From: Rallus limicola
Lineage: Eukaryota > Chordata > Aves > Gruiformes > Rallidae
Reading direction: 5' to 3'
Length of the DNA: 64,000 nucleotides
NCBI GenBank assembly: GCA_022605955.1
Contig: JAKCOZ010000003.1
Coordinates: forward strand, 55,366,179 to 55,430,178
Shown here: positions 10,886-25,540 of the stretch, in pieces
Layout: each line of letters opens with the position of its first letter
How positions within the stretch are numbered: position 1 is the first letter of the stretch
Translations under genes and position numbers: made by a program
The notes under the pieces: generated by a model
The model's input: only the letters and a program-made list of their open reading frames with translations
Databases searched by the model: none
What the model was told of the DNA's origin: nothing

Positions 10886-12313
10886 GTGGATCTAGAAATC
10901 TCTTTTTCCTTCAATATTATTGGGTCAGCTCTACTGATATTAGAACAAATTACTATGTTAAGGTTCAGAAATTGCGTGTTAGTTCCTACAATCTTTATTC
11001 ATAAAAATGCAAGTACAAATTTTCATGTAAATGCAAATACATCTCTATAAAATATGCAGTGCATTGTTTGCATGCATAGAACTTCTTCAAATACAGTCCA
11101 ACATAAGCAAAGCAGGAGGTGTCTTCAAAAAATCATCTCTCAGTCTTTGTTTGGAGCTTAAGTGGAAACATGTCTTTGTATGACTACATGCATGTATATG
11201 CTTCATATACATAAAGATTCAACTACAGTATTTGGGCTTTAGACCAAATCCATCAAACTTTGGTATTCTCATTTAGAATCCTTCTGTGTTGAAATACCAT
11301 CTCTTGTACTATCAGTCAACTTTGCTTACTTGTTTGTTTTGTAGATGGAATGCAGTTGGGTATCTGCTCCTGCCTTTTGTTCACAAAACTAAAGGAAACC
11401 TTTAGTAGAGCTACTCCCAGCAACTCCCTACTTGTTAGGTGCAAGAGTCATCTCTTCCATCATCCATTTTCAGTACATTATTTTATGTTTCTGCCTAACA
11501 GCCACATGGGTCTCTGTGAGCACTGCTTTGCTTCCCAGTTATGGAATGCTAGTTCCCATGATAATCCAGTTTTGCTGGAAGAGTGAGAGGGGATGATGAA
11601 AATTTAAGTTTTGTATGTGTAGAGTGGCACATTGTTGTTCCAGAGCAGACAAGGGAAATTGGTTATTTTACACCTACAGGCAGATATAATTCAAAAAGGA
11701 AAAAAAAAAAAAATCCAATTACTATTACGGAAAGTTTTCTGCAAATTACTACCTGAGGAAAAATGGTGGCAAAAATGTGACATAGTAATTTATTTAAGTC
11801 ACTATTACTCAGCATTCTCATTCTTTGCATCAGATTTATCTCACATCACACAGACAACTGCATAATTCCGCTTCGTGGCGATGTGTTACAGATGACTGAG
11901 CTATAGGCTTGACTGTTTCCATCAAACTTTTTATTTCAGGTCAACTGAAGTACTGAAGAGTTCCTTCAGTGGATGTTTCTAATTCAGGTATCAGGGGATT
12001 GAAGTCTTTCCATGTATTATACTAATTCCCTCTTCTGGTTCAATAGTGTACAAACACAGAACTTTGGTATACAAATGCCAAAAAAAGTGATCAGAGCACA
12101 CGGAATCATCACTTTGCCTCAGACTACATTAAGTAGTACATGAAAGCCACAAGAAGTTGACTCCTATTTTATTTACACCCCTGTAAAATACGTGTCAAAT
12201 TAAAGCTTGGAAGCTTTTCTTTATAGGGGAAATCAAAATCGAATCCCAATTCCAATAGCTGAAGAATTCAGCATGATCAACATGCCCAACATGGGAGCAG
12301 TGAGTTCACAAAA
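10886..12313. other. Unique AT-rich non-coding stretch
   Basis: No gene, RNA or transposon recognised. Only short open frames without motifs and one poly(A) run near 11700. Confidence 0.5.
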
Positions 12314-12858
12314 TGTAATGCTTTAACCCAGCAGGCAGCTGAAATAACTTCATGGCTGTTTGCTCACTACCCTCTTCCCAGTGGGTGGGGAACAGAACCG
12401 TAAAAGGGAAAAAACCCAGCAAAACTCATGGGTTGAGATAAATACAGTTTATAGGACAGGAAAGGGAGATAATAACAATAGCAAACAACAACATTAAAAT
12501 CTACAAAACAAGTGATGCACAGCACAATTTGTCATTACCCAAAGCCAATGTTCAGCAAGTTCCTGAGCTGTGATGCCTCTTCAGTTATATACAGAACATG
12601 AAGTGACATCATATGGTATGAAATATCCCTTGGGCCAGTTTGGGTCACCTGCCCTGTCTGTGTCCCCTCCCAGCTTCTTTGGCACTCCTTGACTTCTCGC
12701 TAGCAGGGCAGCATGAGAAGCTAAAAAGTCCTTGTCTGCTTGGCAACAACTGAAAACATCCAAGTGTTATCAACATTGCTCTCATCCCAACTCCTAAACA
12801 CAGCACTACACCAGCTAGTGAGAAGAAAATTAACTCTGTCCCTGCCAAAACCAAGAAT
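12314..12858 (-). mobile_element. Solo LTR, short type (about 545 bp)
   Basis: The plus strand reads from a CTTTAACCCAGCAGGCAGCT start, through GGACAGGAAAGGGAGATAATAA and the ATATGGTATGAAATATCCCTT block, to GAAAATTAACTCTGTCCCTG near its end. This is the reverse complement of an LTR family widespread in birds and shared here with 25541-26099 and 52648-53066. The sense strand is taken as minus because the ATTAAA-type polyadenylation signal of the family lies that way; here it is degenerate. No clear target-site duplication remains. No internal region is present, so it is a solo LTR. Confidence 0.8.
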
Positions 12859-13600
12859 TTAGCATTTCTTTGACAATATTTCTTTGTGCCAGCAACCTAA
12901 AGTTTCTAAAAACACTGCTCTATGCAAAGGACTAGAGATAGAAAGACCTTGTTTTAAGTAGAGCTGGATGAAACTTCTCATTCTTTGAAAATGCTGATTT
13001 CTCTTCCAAAAGCATTTTTTTTTTCTGAAATAAATACACTTTTTATTGAAACTTTCACGAGGAATTTTCGCAGATCCAAGGCAGAATTTCAACCCTGGAT
13101 TGACAGAGGCCTTTCTGTCATTCTCTTCTGCAGTCAATGACTGCTCTGAACCATTTAATGACACAACTTAGATTTTCAGAAACAATAAATTTCCTCCTCA
13201 TTATTTCTTTCCCTACTAATTTTGCCTCATCTACTTACTTAATGAACAAGATATTGCCTAAGTCACTGAAAGACAATATTATATGACATTGTCTGTAGAA
13301 ATAGTTACCTATATTAAGTTTTCTTAATTGACCATTGTATTTCAAGGAGTGTCAGTAAAGGATTCTGAAAAACAGGGCTTGAAGGAGCATTGAGATGATA
13401 CCTTGCCGCCATTCATGAGCAGGTATCTTTTTGCCATATCTAAGGTCATTCTTCACAGACCTACAGTGAGTGAAAGTTCTCATTTTCTCTGGAAAACAGT
13501 AGCACAGCTTAACTATTCTTATCACTAAAGAGTTTTTTCCAAAACTAAATGAACTCTCCCATAAATGAACTTTCCCACTAAAATGAACTCTTATAGCTCC
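12859..13600. other. Unique non-coding stretch
   Basis: No recognisable gene or repeat. Only short open frames. Confidence 0.45.
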
Positions 13601-13700
13601 AGTGGACACAGAGGACAGACTATTTCACCACTCTTTGCAGAAGCCTTTTTTGTATTTGAAGATTGCTATCACATCTCCCCTCAGCCCTCTTCTCGCAAGA
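13601..13700 (-). mobile_element. Old CR1-like fragment
   Basis: The stretch GCAGAAGCCTTTTTTGTATT, then GAAGATTGCTATCACATC and CCCCTCAGCCCTCTTCTC, resembles the part of the CR1 3' region that reads TTGAAGACTG.TATCATGTCCCCCCTCAG in other copies. It is short and diverged with no tail, so it is probably an old relic. Confidence 0.5.
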
Positions 13701-16700
13701 ATCCACTTTGAGTCTCAAGATGGGGAGATGCTGGCATATGAATGCAGATTTCTCTGCTTTCCACATCACATGTCTGACTTTCTTCCCAGCGCCCAGAGCA
13801 GAGTTCTTGGCAGCAGCTAATCAGCACATTACAGTTTTGCTCAATGATTTTTGCCTGCAACGCGGCTCTTTGGTCATAAGGCAGTGGAAAGGGACAGTGA
13901 GGGAAGGGAAACAATAGCATGGTTCTCCATTCCTAGGGAAGGGTATGAATGTGTTCTCCATTACATTTATCTGATACAGCTATTTTAATCAAAATGTCAT
14001 GTGAAATGTAGTCATTTGACTTGCAGAAATTTAGGAATAGAACACCAAAACAGTATCCTTTATCAGAAAGACTTGTGATCGTTTTTAAAAGCAAAAACAA
14101 AACCACACAACAGGTTTTTCAATAGGATCTATTTTCCATGAATCACAATGACTGGAAATGATTGTATTTTTAGCCTCTCAAATGCCTTGTGTGGCTGTGT
14201 GAAGCTACTTGAGTTTAGTAACTCTTGCAACTGAGCTCGGTTTCTTTCACCTTGTTTTTGCAGGTGTTTTGTCATAAATTGCTGGTATGCAGGATCTCAG
14301 GTTTGATATTGTAATGCCAAATATTTAACCATACCCTTTAAAAAATCCTTTAGGCCTTGGAAAACCTTTAATCATCACTGCTTGCATAAGATTAACTTGT
14401 ATAACTCATATAAACTGGGTGTCTGCAGCCTGAAAGAATGCAGCCTGGCAGAGGACTGCAGGAATAATGGGTGAGCTAGAAAAAGCATCATTATTAGCAG
14501 AGAAATCATGGCATCTTGATTCTAATTTTTTCCGAATACTGCTAACCGTACAATGCAATGGATCATTCCAGGCACATTTTGGAGTCATAAGCCACAAAAT
14601 AAATGCAAAGAAACTACAGAATTAAAAACTGTGATTTCTTTAGACACACCACATAGACAGTCTTATTTATTCCAGGTTCTGCTTTCTGAAAAATGTTAGC
14701 AGTACCTCAATTTTTCTATCTTCTCTAATGTTTTTTCTTTAATTTCTTGTGATTTTTTTTTTTGAATTTGTTCTTTTGAGTGACTAAGTTGTGCAGTCAC
14801 AAGCCATAGCTGGGTTCACATTATTATCCTTGAGAAATGGGAATATCCAAGAGCTGGCTGATCCTTTACTGTAGTCAAGTAAAACCCTCCAGAACTAGAA
14901 TCAGTAAAATGTGCTTTCTTTCATAAAAGTCTCCATGATTACTCTTTCTTTCCTTACCACTCAGAATCTATTTTGGGCAAGCTTCAAATACAACAGTACT
15001 GGCAGACAGCTCTCCTTACACAGTAGACCGCAGCTACCCACTTTTAGTCTCAATCATCCTGTGACAGAAACAAAACCAAACCAGGCCAGCCAAGACTTAG
15101 TCCCCAAAACAGAATATCATTAAGCACATCCATCTCAAACAACCTTGTTCTATGGCTCATAAAGCATAAACATACCACCCAACTTGTAGAAATGTAGAGT
15201 CAATTAAAATTACTCAGATTGCCTCATTACAAAAACTTGGTAGGATTAGAAGGGACTTAATGAATGATATTGTTATACAGCTACCCAAACTGACCTTAAA
15301 CTACTGTGACACTTTTTCCATGGAAAGGGTCTCCGGACTTCTGTTTTGCTTTTTCTAACCACATTTATCATCCATGGAAGAAGCCTTTTCATTTGTCTTA
15401 GAACTGCATTATTCCACACTGAGCTGCCAACAGCAACAGTGGATTTGATTTCTTTTTAATAAGAAGATAAATTATCTTTGGAGAAAATGGCCAATTAATA
15501 AATACTAAGATGTATTACTAGAGGGTCTTCAGTTATTTCTGAGATATAAACATGCACTCATTTCCAAAATACTTGGAGATTGAGGCAAAACCACCAAGTG
15601 TGTGATAATTCCATTCTCTGAAGATCTCAGTCTCCAGTTTTATAGGGAGAGAGAAGACATTAAAAAAAAAATCCAAGATGGTTGGAGTGACATTCACCCT
15701 ATCCATCCCTTTCCGTTTCATCAAAGCAAGAGAAAAAATATAGTGAAGGCATATTTTTTCTGGTTCGAGTCTTTAGAGTTATATCATTATCAGAAGTATC
15801 TGTAGGTTCTCTGCAAGTGATTGAATATCCAACCCATTTGTCATATATTTCTTTTAAAAGTGAAATAAATCTGTCAATAAAGTCTTAATATATAAGATGC
15901 ATATAAAAAAACCCCAAAGCTATAAAATGCACTAGAAAACCTGGCCCAATTTTATAAAATTATTCATACACAGGCCCAATAAAAGCAAAGCTCTATAAAT
16001 ATCACCTGCTTTGGGAATTTTGCAAGCAGAGCCTTTACGTTGGGAACAATTCTGCATTCTTGAAATTGCATGTAATTTAGCACTTCTTCCCTGAGATTAA
16101 GATGATGTATCTCTACCTTACAGCACTGCAGTGTGCTGTGCTTTTCCAAAACAAAAGATGAGTTCTGAAAGACTGTAGTGCACTTTGGAGAAGGTAAGAA
16201 CATAGATGGCACCCACTTCATATACACAGCATACAGGCAGAGGTACCTCTGAGAAATGTGACTTGAAACCTCACGCAGAGTAGGAAGTCATTTAAAGTCA
16301 GGCAAGAAGCAGTGTAGGAGTATGTCTGTAGGAGGCAATTCCTACACCTCTCTCAAGCCTATAAGACTTCATGGCATGTTAGGTTCCTCCATTACTGTCA
16401 AGTTATTACCTAATCCAGGTACCTATATAAGCAGAACTGATTCCTTTTAGAAGGGGTTATAGTAGCCATGACCTCTAGATAATTATATAAAATACTGCTT
16501 AGCATGCTAATCCAGAATATAGGAGGTCTGGGTCTATCTGACAGCATCTTGATTGCATTCAAACCCACAGCCTGGAAAAACACAGTTTTCCTACAAAGGC
16601 AGCACTAGAACAGTCCTGTCTCCAGCTCTCACACACCAGCAAACACAGAAAAGCAAGTTTGATTTAATGAATGGGAAAGCAAGCAAGAAGGAGTGTTCAC

Positions 16701-19700
16701 GTCTAGATTCTAGTCCATCCTTAGTTCTGGAATTTGGTTTTGACTTAAACCTGGTTTTGACCGTCTAGCATGAAGTAAATAAACTATCCAGCAGTAGCTC
16801 CCCCTCTTCCAATAGATGACCCAAAGCAACAAGTCAGAGAAACTGGTGTGCTGCCTTTGTAATTCCTGCAACTTTAGTAGCCCATCCTCAGCTAATCTAG
16901 TCTGTGGCTCAGTAACTGTTGTACTCCTGTCGTAATTGCTGTATTCTTTTGACAGTACAGCCATTTGATACCACAAGCTGAGGTCCAAGCTTCACAACTT
17001 CTGAAAACATGCTGTTGAGTTGGATACCTGCTTCATTGTATTTTTGAACAAGTGACTGCTGAACTGCATGAAGCAAATCTTTGTTCTATTAAGTGAGGGG
17101 ACTGTGTAGGAAATGCCATATATAAATATTTCCTCCATTTTAATTATGCTCAATTTTAATACAAATTATCAGAGAAAGCAGGGGTACAAAATGTCATCAA
17201 GATCTGACTGTGAGGGTTTATAACAAGTACTGTACATTACAGGTTTCCATTTCTAATGTACCTTATTCCTGGCTTCTAAGGTTAACAGATATGGTAAAGC
17301 CTCCACAAATGCAATAGGGGAAAAAAAAAAGTTTATTTAACAATTATTTAATTGGATTTGCATAAAATCTTACAGGCTATTAGTAGATGTCAACAAGTGG
17401 CTTAAAGGTGAATTGCTTTGCTGTCTACTACCACCCAGTCATCCCCCGTAGTAGTCTCCTTTTAATGCATTCTCCAGAAGAGACAGAGCCATTACATCTG
17501 GGAGGAGTGCCTGATCTTTTTATCCCAGGAGATGACTTTAAAGTAACCCTCCTGACTAATCTCTCTCAAGCACCACTGACTGCTGATTTGTGAGGTGACT
17601 GTCTTTCATATATACCACATCTAGGCCAGATGTCTCAGCTATTGTAAACCTCAACATGACTTAATGGGACTGTAAAAAATTCTGTGCATTTAACAAAATT
17701 CAGAGCTCATTAGCATCAAACATAAGGGAGAGAGTAAAATAAATTACAAGCTATGTCACGAGATCTGATATGGTATGATACCTATGAAAAACAAACTCAT
17801 TCACAAAGAAAAGTGAAATAGCTTCAGATAACCTGGCAAGATTTATCCTGAATATAAATGATCTTGTTTAAGTATGTCCACATAAGCAATATTAAAACAT
17901 TAGGACCATAACTTAAAATTTTTCAGGGAAAAAGTTCTCGCTTTAATTGATAGCTTCCATATGTAATATTGTGGAAGCAGAGCATAGTTATGTGAGACTC
18001 ATAAAAGCATTATACAGTTGTGCTTATTTTCTAACATTGCTTAAATTAAATGAGTAATAAAAGCTTATTTTATAAGAGGAAATCTTCAGTGACACTTTTC
18101 TAGGGAAAGACTCTTGTTACAGTATGAAGAGTTAGATGAAATAATATTTATTGACTATTTCAGTCAATCTGTTGCCAATTACTCCTGACTTATTCTGTGT
18201 TTGAATCAGGATGTCTCCATAACTCCTTTAATAACAACTAGTGATATTATTCCCTAAGCTCTAAGTACAACTTTGATACCAGAAAGTAAGCATCTTAACG
18301 GGTTCTAGAGTAAACTTTACAGTTAATTAGCTCAGAGGTCACAGAAGACTTGCATTTAATCCACCCTCTAAGCTGACTCTTCCTCATGCTCTAGCCAGTC
18401 TTTTTCTCCATATCCTGTTAAGGGAGGAGAGCTTTCAGAGTTGTTTTCATAGTGCTCCTCTGTTGTGCTGCAGATAGTGATCTGCATTTGGCTCATAATC
18501 TCACCACTGTTTCCCTGTCCCACAGACATTCTTTACAGCTTTTTTTCTTTGGCTTTTTTTTCCCCCCCTTTTTGTTGTTTTTCTTTAGTGTGTGTATATG
18601 GAAAAAGAGTAGCACTTCTTGCATGAAACTTCTTGCACAAGGAGAACTCAACAAATAATATTTACATAGATACTCTGACTTGCACGTGTTGTGGCATTTA
18701 AAAAGAAAGTTATGTTTTTGTAAATGAGTTTTGGCCTTGAACAGCAAGTAAACCAGTAGATTTTCAGTAAAGAATCTTGAGATCTCTTTGGAGCTGGGTG
18801 AATCTTTTCCCTGTTCTTGTGTATGTCTTTTGTCTACCTCTACCCCTTCCCTCCCTCCTCCAGCTTGCTAGCAACCTCTACAATGCTGATGTTCTCTACT
18901 ATACATTTATGAAATGACTAGAAAAGCTGCAATCTTGAATTTATTTTCTCATCAACTTCATTACATGAAGAGTGTCAATTTTAAAGCATGTAGAACAGAA
19001 TCACAGAATCAGAATTTTTGGGCTAGATGTTTCCATTTCCTTTCACTGGATAGACAAGAAAAAGACCAAGAAGTCATCTATCAGCAATCTTCAATTGACA
19101 TTGTGTTTTCAATGAAGGTTCTGGCAGAAAAAGATAGTTCCAGTATTAAAATTAAATCTTTCATCCACACATTACTTCTGTGTATATTGTTAAAGCTGTA
19201 GGCTAAAATATTGATATTTAGCTCTATAATGTTTTAGACACAGAGATATTCTGGACAGATCATTCCAAGCTTTGTGGGTTTTCATCTGATTGGTATTTCA
19301 ATGCACAAAACAACAGCTTCAAAAGCAGTCTGAAAAAGGGCAATGGAAGGAGTGACTAACTTCATTCTAATCAGCAAGTTTTAGAAAAGGAACATCATTA
19401 TATAAGTCACAGTTGCTTGAGAGCACGCGGGGAGACAGAGATTGAACTGATATAGAGGCCACCCTCTTGAGCTTCATTCTGCTGTGGTATCTGCTTTGCA
19501 ATTTTCCCCACTTATTTTTGTGTTAATTAAGTTGGTTTAAGATAAGCCATATGTCAATAGTTGTCTAATTCTGTCGGCCTACTGACAAGGGAAATAAACA
19601 CTTCCCTTTCCTTCTCAGCTAAAGTCAAACCAGATTCACACAGATATTTTGTTTCTGTCACATGGACTGGTCTGTGTTCTCCAACTGTTGTAACACATCA

Positions 19701-22700
19701 ATCTGCCTGATAAAGGGCAGTTTAAGGAAGGCAAAGCATGACACCGTGCTCTTTAATCTGTCAGGGCATATTTTCCTTTGCTTTTGAAATGTTCCAGTAT
19801 CCTCTGTCAAAGGCAATTTTTTAAATTTCACCTTAGCATTCATATTCATTAATCTTAAAAATGTAATTGCCCAACACAATGCCAATTATGAAGAACACAT
19901 CTCACCTATCTTATTTTGTTGCTGGTGCTGTGACTATATTGCAACTGAAGGTTGTTTACATTATGCAGACAGAGAGAGGACATTCTAGTGCTCAAAACAG
20001 GTGAGAGGAAGTAAGGACTAAAGATAGATTCACTTGACATGTTTAAAACTATTTGTTTCTCTGCCACAGGATTTCTTTGCATTTTGCTGATGCTTGTGAT
20101 AGCATGTCAACATGTTATAATAAGTCAAACAGAAAAGTGTCTGATTTTGACGATAATCCAAAGCTCCTAAAATGGTTTAAAGAAGAGAGATTTTATTGCA
20201 CCTGGAAAATGGGTTTTGTCACAGAAAAAAAAAAGTCAAAACTGCCCAGCGAAGAAACATCACTACCTGTTACTCAGCTTTTGCTGAAAGGCTTGCAATA
20301 AAGTTTTATACTAACTTCGTCTGCTTGGGGTTTCCATGTTGGCATTTAATACCAAGTGTATTTTGTTTGTCAAATTTGCTGTAGAAATTCTGATTATTGG
20401 GCAAAATTACCAGGATCTGTCCCCTGCACTGGGACTGAACGGTTTTGACCCCTTTTGGTGGGTCACTTTGTTGACTTCCAAAAGCTTCTGGACTCCATCT
20501 TTTATAAAAGTTGTGCAGTGAGTTGTCAATGACACTTGCGCTTTTCTGACTCCTGTGTGTACAAGAATTAAAATATACTTTCTTTATGTAGTGTACCTGT
20601 CAAATAAAGGATTTAATTACTCAAGCTTTCATGTTAATATATACCCAGATTAAATACTCGCACCATGATGAATAATTTATTTAAAGGCTTATCAATGTAA
20701 TTATTATGATCTAATACCAATGTTTGGTCATCAGGCTTGTTTGCCTGATAGAAAACACACGAAAGTACCAGTCATGACCTTGAATGATTTATAACCCATG
20801 GCACTGACACTCAGACAGAGAGGCACTGTAAAACAGACCCCAAACTAATAAGCTGTGCTGCAGCTGGAGAAAGGAGTCGGTAGCAGAAATTAGGAGGCAA
20901 TTACCGAGTGGCACAAATGAAGAAAAGGCAACATCAATGGGACTTGGCTAAAACCAGTTGGAAACATTCAATCAGAATGCTTAACTAATTCTCTGCTAAA
21001 TCTGTGTGGAAACTAGGTTCACATCCTGTGTTATCTTCTACGTTGCTATCTGGCAGTCACTTTTTCTATTAGAAATATTATCCTACTCAACTACAGGCCT
21101 TGCTTGCATGAAATAAGTAAAAGGGACACCTTATTCTTAATTAGACTGTTTTCATATGTAATGGATCTTCTTTATCGAAATGGTTTTGTAATTTAGGTTT
21201 AAGCCCAGATTCCATGTATTTAAATCCAAAAGGGTGAAGGACAGAAAAAAAGAGGCACATAATAATACATCTTCATACTTACAGGACAAATTAGGGGATT
21301 CAAAGATAGTTGAAATATCAGACTGTAGGATGATAATTTAATTAATAAAATTTAAGCTAATATTGGAAAAATCACTTCCCAGATTATAAAATTTATAAAT
21401 AAACATTTGGGGTGGAGTGTAATTAACAAGACTTTACAATGTAAAGAATGTTTGCAAAGAAATTACAGTTTTGATTGCAATGCAGACAGCATTATTTGAA
21501 AACATGGGTTATTAGATTTGAACAGCATGTTTTAGGATGAAGTTACATAGAAGGGACACTATGAAATGAATAGACTGTGAGCAAAATCTTCCTACTCCAG
21601 ACGAATCCAACTAAGTAACAGCATTGTAACTTCAGGTCACTCCAAGTTGAGGACTCCGCAAATGCTCAATTGTCCAGCAGCGTTGTAATTGAAAGAAAAT
21701 CTCTTCTTCACTCAACTTATCCATAATTTCTTTTGGCAGCTGGAATTACTGCATCGAAGGATGCAGTCCATGCTCTTGTATAGTCCAAAGCATCTGCTAA
21801 CGTGTCAGGCCCTATTACTTGCCAGGTGTTACATTTTCATATGGTAACTCTGGAAAAGACATTGTACTCTGATTTTAATTCTTATGTAGTGGCTTTTTTA
21901 CTATGTTATTAGAAAATTGAAAGGACTTTATTATTATTTAGTGTATGTAAAATAGTAATTTTCCAAGTTATATATGAAATGTGTCAGCGAATGTTTGGTT
22001 TTCATTAAAGACAGAGGGTCAGTGTTTTAGAGTACCCTTGAACTGGTGACCCACACAAACATCCCACAGAATACTCAGTATATGCAGAAGCGTTAATTCC
22101 AGATGCTGCCACAAGGTAGTGTACCAAAATTAACGTAAGATAAAGTACTCTTGTCAGCAATATCTGTGTTGCAGGTTATTTTGATTAGTCATTATAAGGT
22201 CCTAAAACTGCCTTAAAAATAGTACACTGGGCAGCCAATTTTAAAAATACTGTTTTGAAATTGAAATTCTATTTTTCATCAATAGTATTTTTATAAAGAA
22301 GAAATAATTCAGTAAGAAATATTCATTAGAAGCTTTAGAACATTTTAGTATCACTATATTTTTCATCTACAAAACAAATTATTAGTTCTAATAGTAAAAG
22401 TGGCTCTGACCGTCTTTCCAGGGACTCTCCAGCCACATGTAATGATACATCAAGGGCTCTGTTGCCATTCCAAGTCATTGTAATGGAAAGAACGAGACAA
22501 AGACTGTGATCCCAGTGGGAGGTCTGCTATTCTTGGCCTCTGTTTTCCTTCTTCTTTCATTTCCAGCTATGGAGTCTTCTCAGAAGAGTGGAGTAAGGAG
22601 AGCAAGAGCTTTATTGGGTACACAGACATGATACATTCTGATTCTGATCTTGGATATCTTTCTCTTTTTAAAAGGGCTGACCTAAATAAACTGACTAGCA

Positions 22701-25540
22701 AATAATTCAATTCCTTATAGGAACAAGCAACAATGTGAATCTTCTCTATTTAACAATATCACATGGAAACCTCAGACAACATCCCAAATCAAGCAGTTAT
22801 GTTTTCATGTGAGGCATACAAAACTTGGATTTTACTTTATTTGAAATATCTGAAATTCTCTCTCTTATCCAGAAGAAAGATAAGAGACAAGATAAAAATA
22901 GACTTCTCACAGAAATTCACAGACAACAAATCAAGTACCTAAGAGCCATTTTGATTCATCTACTTGACTGTGAACTCTCAAAATCTTGGCTAGAAGAGTA
23001 CTGAGGAAGGAATATACATGTTTTATGTAAAATACAAGATTAAAAGAAAACTTAAATACTGTCATTCAGTACATTCATTCTGTACAATTTGTGCACATGC
23101 TATAAACAAATAATACATTTGGATGCATACAGCTACTCATCCTTGGCATGTATATGTGGGAGTAAGATGCAGCCAACAAACAACTTTGCAAATAAGGAAC
23201 ACAATGTTGCCTAGAAATGGTGCTTTTCTTTGAAAAGATGAGTAATATACCAAGATGAAAACAATTAGTATTGGACTTGTATCATATTTTTTCCAATACT
23301 TTCAAAAGAATTGGAAAACCAAGAGATGTACTGAAATAAATTTATAAAAACAAAAACATGAAAGGAAAATTAGTGAAGCTATTGAGAGCAGAGTATCTAA
23401 ATTTGGACTTCTGAGTCTACAGTAAAGCAGCTGTATATTAGACCTGATTTTCCAAAGGGCTGAGATCTCAACATTGTCTATTAAAGCTGACATTTTGTAA
23501 AGTTTGACCACCTATTTAAATGTTTACACCTGGGATTCAGCTCATAATGCTTAATTCCCACCTTCATTAGCCCTCAGGAAAGGAAAATAAATGCTCTGCA
23601 AATAGTAAAACATAATGGAGAAAGGAAATACAAAGAGAAGAGTCAAATATAGTAATAAAGGAAAATCAACAATATCAAATAAATCTCAGATGTCAGCCTT
23701 TATCTCATGCAAATCCATGCTGTTACTTCTCATATGCTTGGTTTTTCAAGAATACCAGGAAGTAATATCAGACAATTATATAAAGGTAGTTAAAAGTTTA
23801 TCGTTCAACTGTGGAAACATCGATGAAACTGGCCATCCAGTGGTCTGTATTCTGTTGATTATTGCTACAGACAGAATGAGTCTTCTGAACACCCAGTTAG
23901 CAGTAAACATCTGGGAATCTCTTCTATTTTAACAAGTCCTCTTCATTTGGAATGCAAAGAGTACAGTGTTCAAAGACAGCAAAAGCAGTCCTTAGTTGAC
24001 TAGCTTCCTGAGTTTATATGCACGGTGATAAAATGTGCTTAATTTAAGTTTAATGGAATTCAGCTTATTGCACTATTGGCATCTTAATGGGAATATAGAT
24101 TTCCTTTAATGTTTTGGGGGACTTGTCTATAAAAATAAATTGTTTCTACATGCATTTCCATTCCAGAATCTACAATTGTGGGAACAATAAAATATATACA
24201 ACACATTTATTTTGCTTGAGACACTTATTTTTAAGTATTAAACAATAAGTTATGCATCGCTTGATTTCCCATTCTTAATGGTTACCTTCTGATTGTTATA
24301 CCATGGGGGTAAAGATCCAAAAGAAGCTAGAGGAAGCACCATTCTCCAATGGAATGCATCAGTGGAAGCAAGGCAAACTGATACTGGCATTCCAGACACA
24401 GTGACTAGATGAATTTCCTTGTAAGAGTAAAAATTTCCTTGTTAGCAGTAAAAAACAGGTGTCCCCTATGCTGTATAAAAGAGTGCTTAACCCATCTCTC
24501 ACTCTGCTCTAACTGTGCAAATTGGTGTTATTTAATGCAATTCACTTTGCTGCGGTGACATATGTTAATTTCTTTGGGCTGTTAGGCTGTTTTTTTCCAA
24601 TAATGCTACAGCTTAAGTTTTTCCTGTGGTGTAGTCATGGAAAGTCTGGAAGCACCTTTATTTTTTTCATAGATCCACACTAGATTCCTTCACAGATCAC
24701 CTTGACAGAAGGAAAAAGAAAACCATAGAAGGAAGAAAAAAGCAGGAAGAAAACCAGGACTTGGAGCTAGGAAAAAAAGAGACAGTTCTAGTTAAATAAA
24801 GATCCAGTTATTTTTGAAGGGCAAGAAGCAAGCAGTGCTGGGAATTGTTTAATTATTATTTTTAGGTAACCATACACCTTCATACCGCCAGTTTTCCAAG
24901 ACCTCTTGCCTGCATATCATGTGACTCTAAAGAGCTGCTTAGCACAGGCAAGCAGTTAGCTGATAATATGCAAAATTATTCTTATGACAGGTACTCTGCA
25001 CAAGAAGTGGTATTTTTTCAGTAAGCTCTGAAGCTTTTTCAGTAAGCAGTAATCTCTGAAAACAAACATAATGGCTACATGAATAGGCTTGCCTGCTTAC
25101 ATAAAATGATTTTTAAAGGAAACTAAAATTCATGATATTTGGTAACAGAAAAGGACGTAAATGTGTTGGAAGAATACTTATCATGACTGACCTTTATTAG
25201 CATTAGCAACTGCTAGATGAATGACTGCTGTTCTTTGGCAATGCTCTGGCAAAGGAAAGACTTCATAAAAACTACTCTTTTTTTTTTTTTTTATTAAGGT
25301 ATTTGTACCCAAAACTGTTCAGTTCAATCCAGAGTTTGGGACTACCTTTGTATTCCTAATTGACACAAAGCTTTAACACAATGTATTATCTCCAGTCTGT
25401 GCTCTCTGAAGTCTCACTGTATAAATAATTATGTCATATACCAGAAGATGATGATTTAGCCAGTTAAATGTGAAGCATTAAGTACTTAGGAAATGCTAAC
25501 TTTTGTAAAACATTACAGATTGTCTTTTCAGTAATATTGG
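13701..25540. other. Long unique AT-rich stretch (about 11.8 kb)
   Basis: No recognisable gene, RNA or transposon body was found over nearly 12 kb, in contrast with the repeat-dense flanks. Open frames are below 100 codons and lack motifs. It holds a polypyrimidine tract ending in TTTAG near 18590 and a T run at 25278-25292. Low repeat density over this length would fit an intron or a gene desert with conserved regulatory elements. Confidence 0.45.
25278..25292. repeat. Poly(T) run
   Basis: About 15 consecutive T, followed by ATTAAGG. No adjacent element recognised. Confidence 0.8.

Noticed and set aside
18992..19017. ACAGAATCACAGAATCAGAA, similar to a CR1 tail
   Set aside because: Neither flank resembles the rest of a CR1 3' UTR, so it is probably coincidental.
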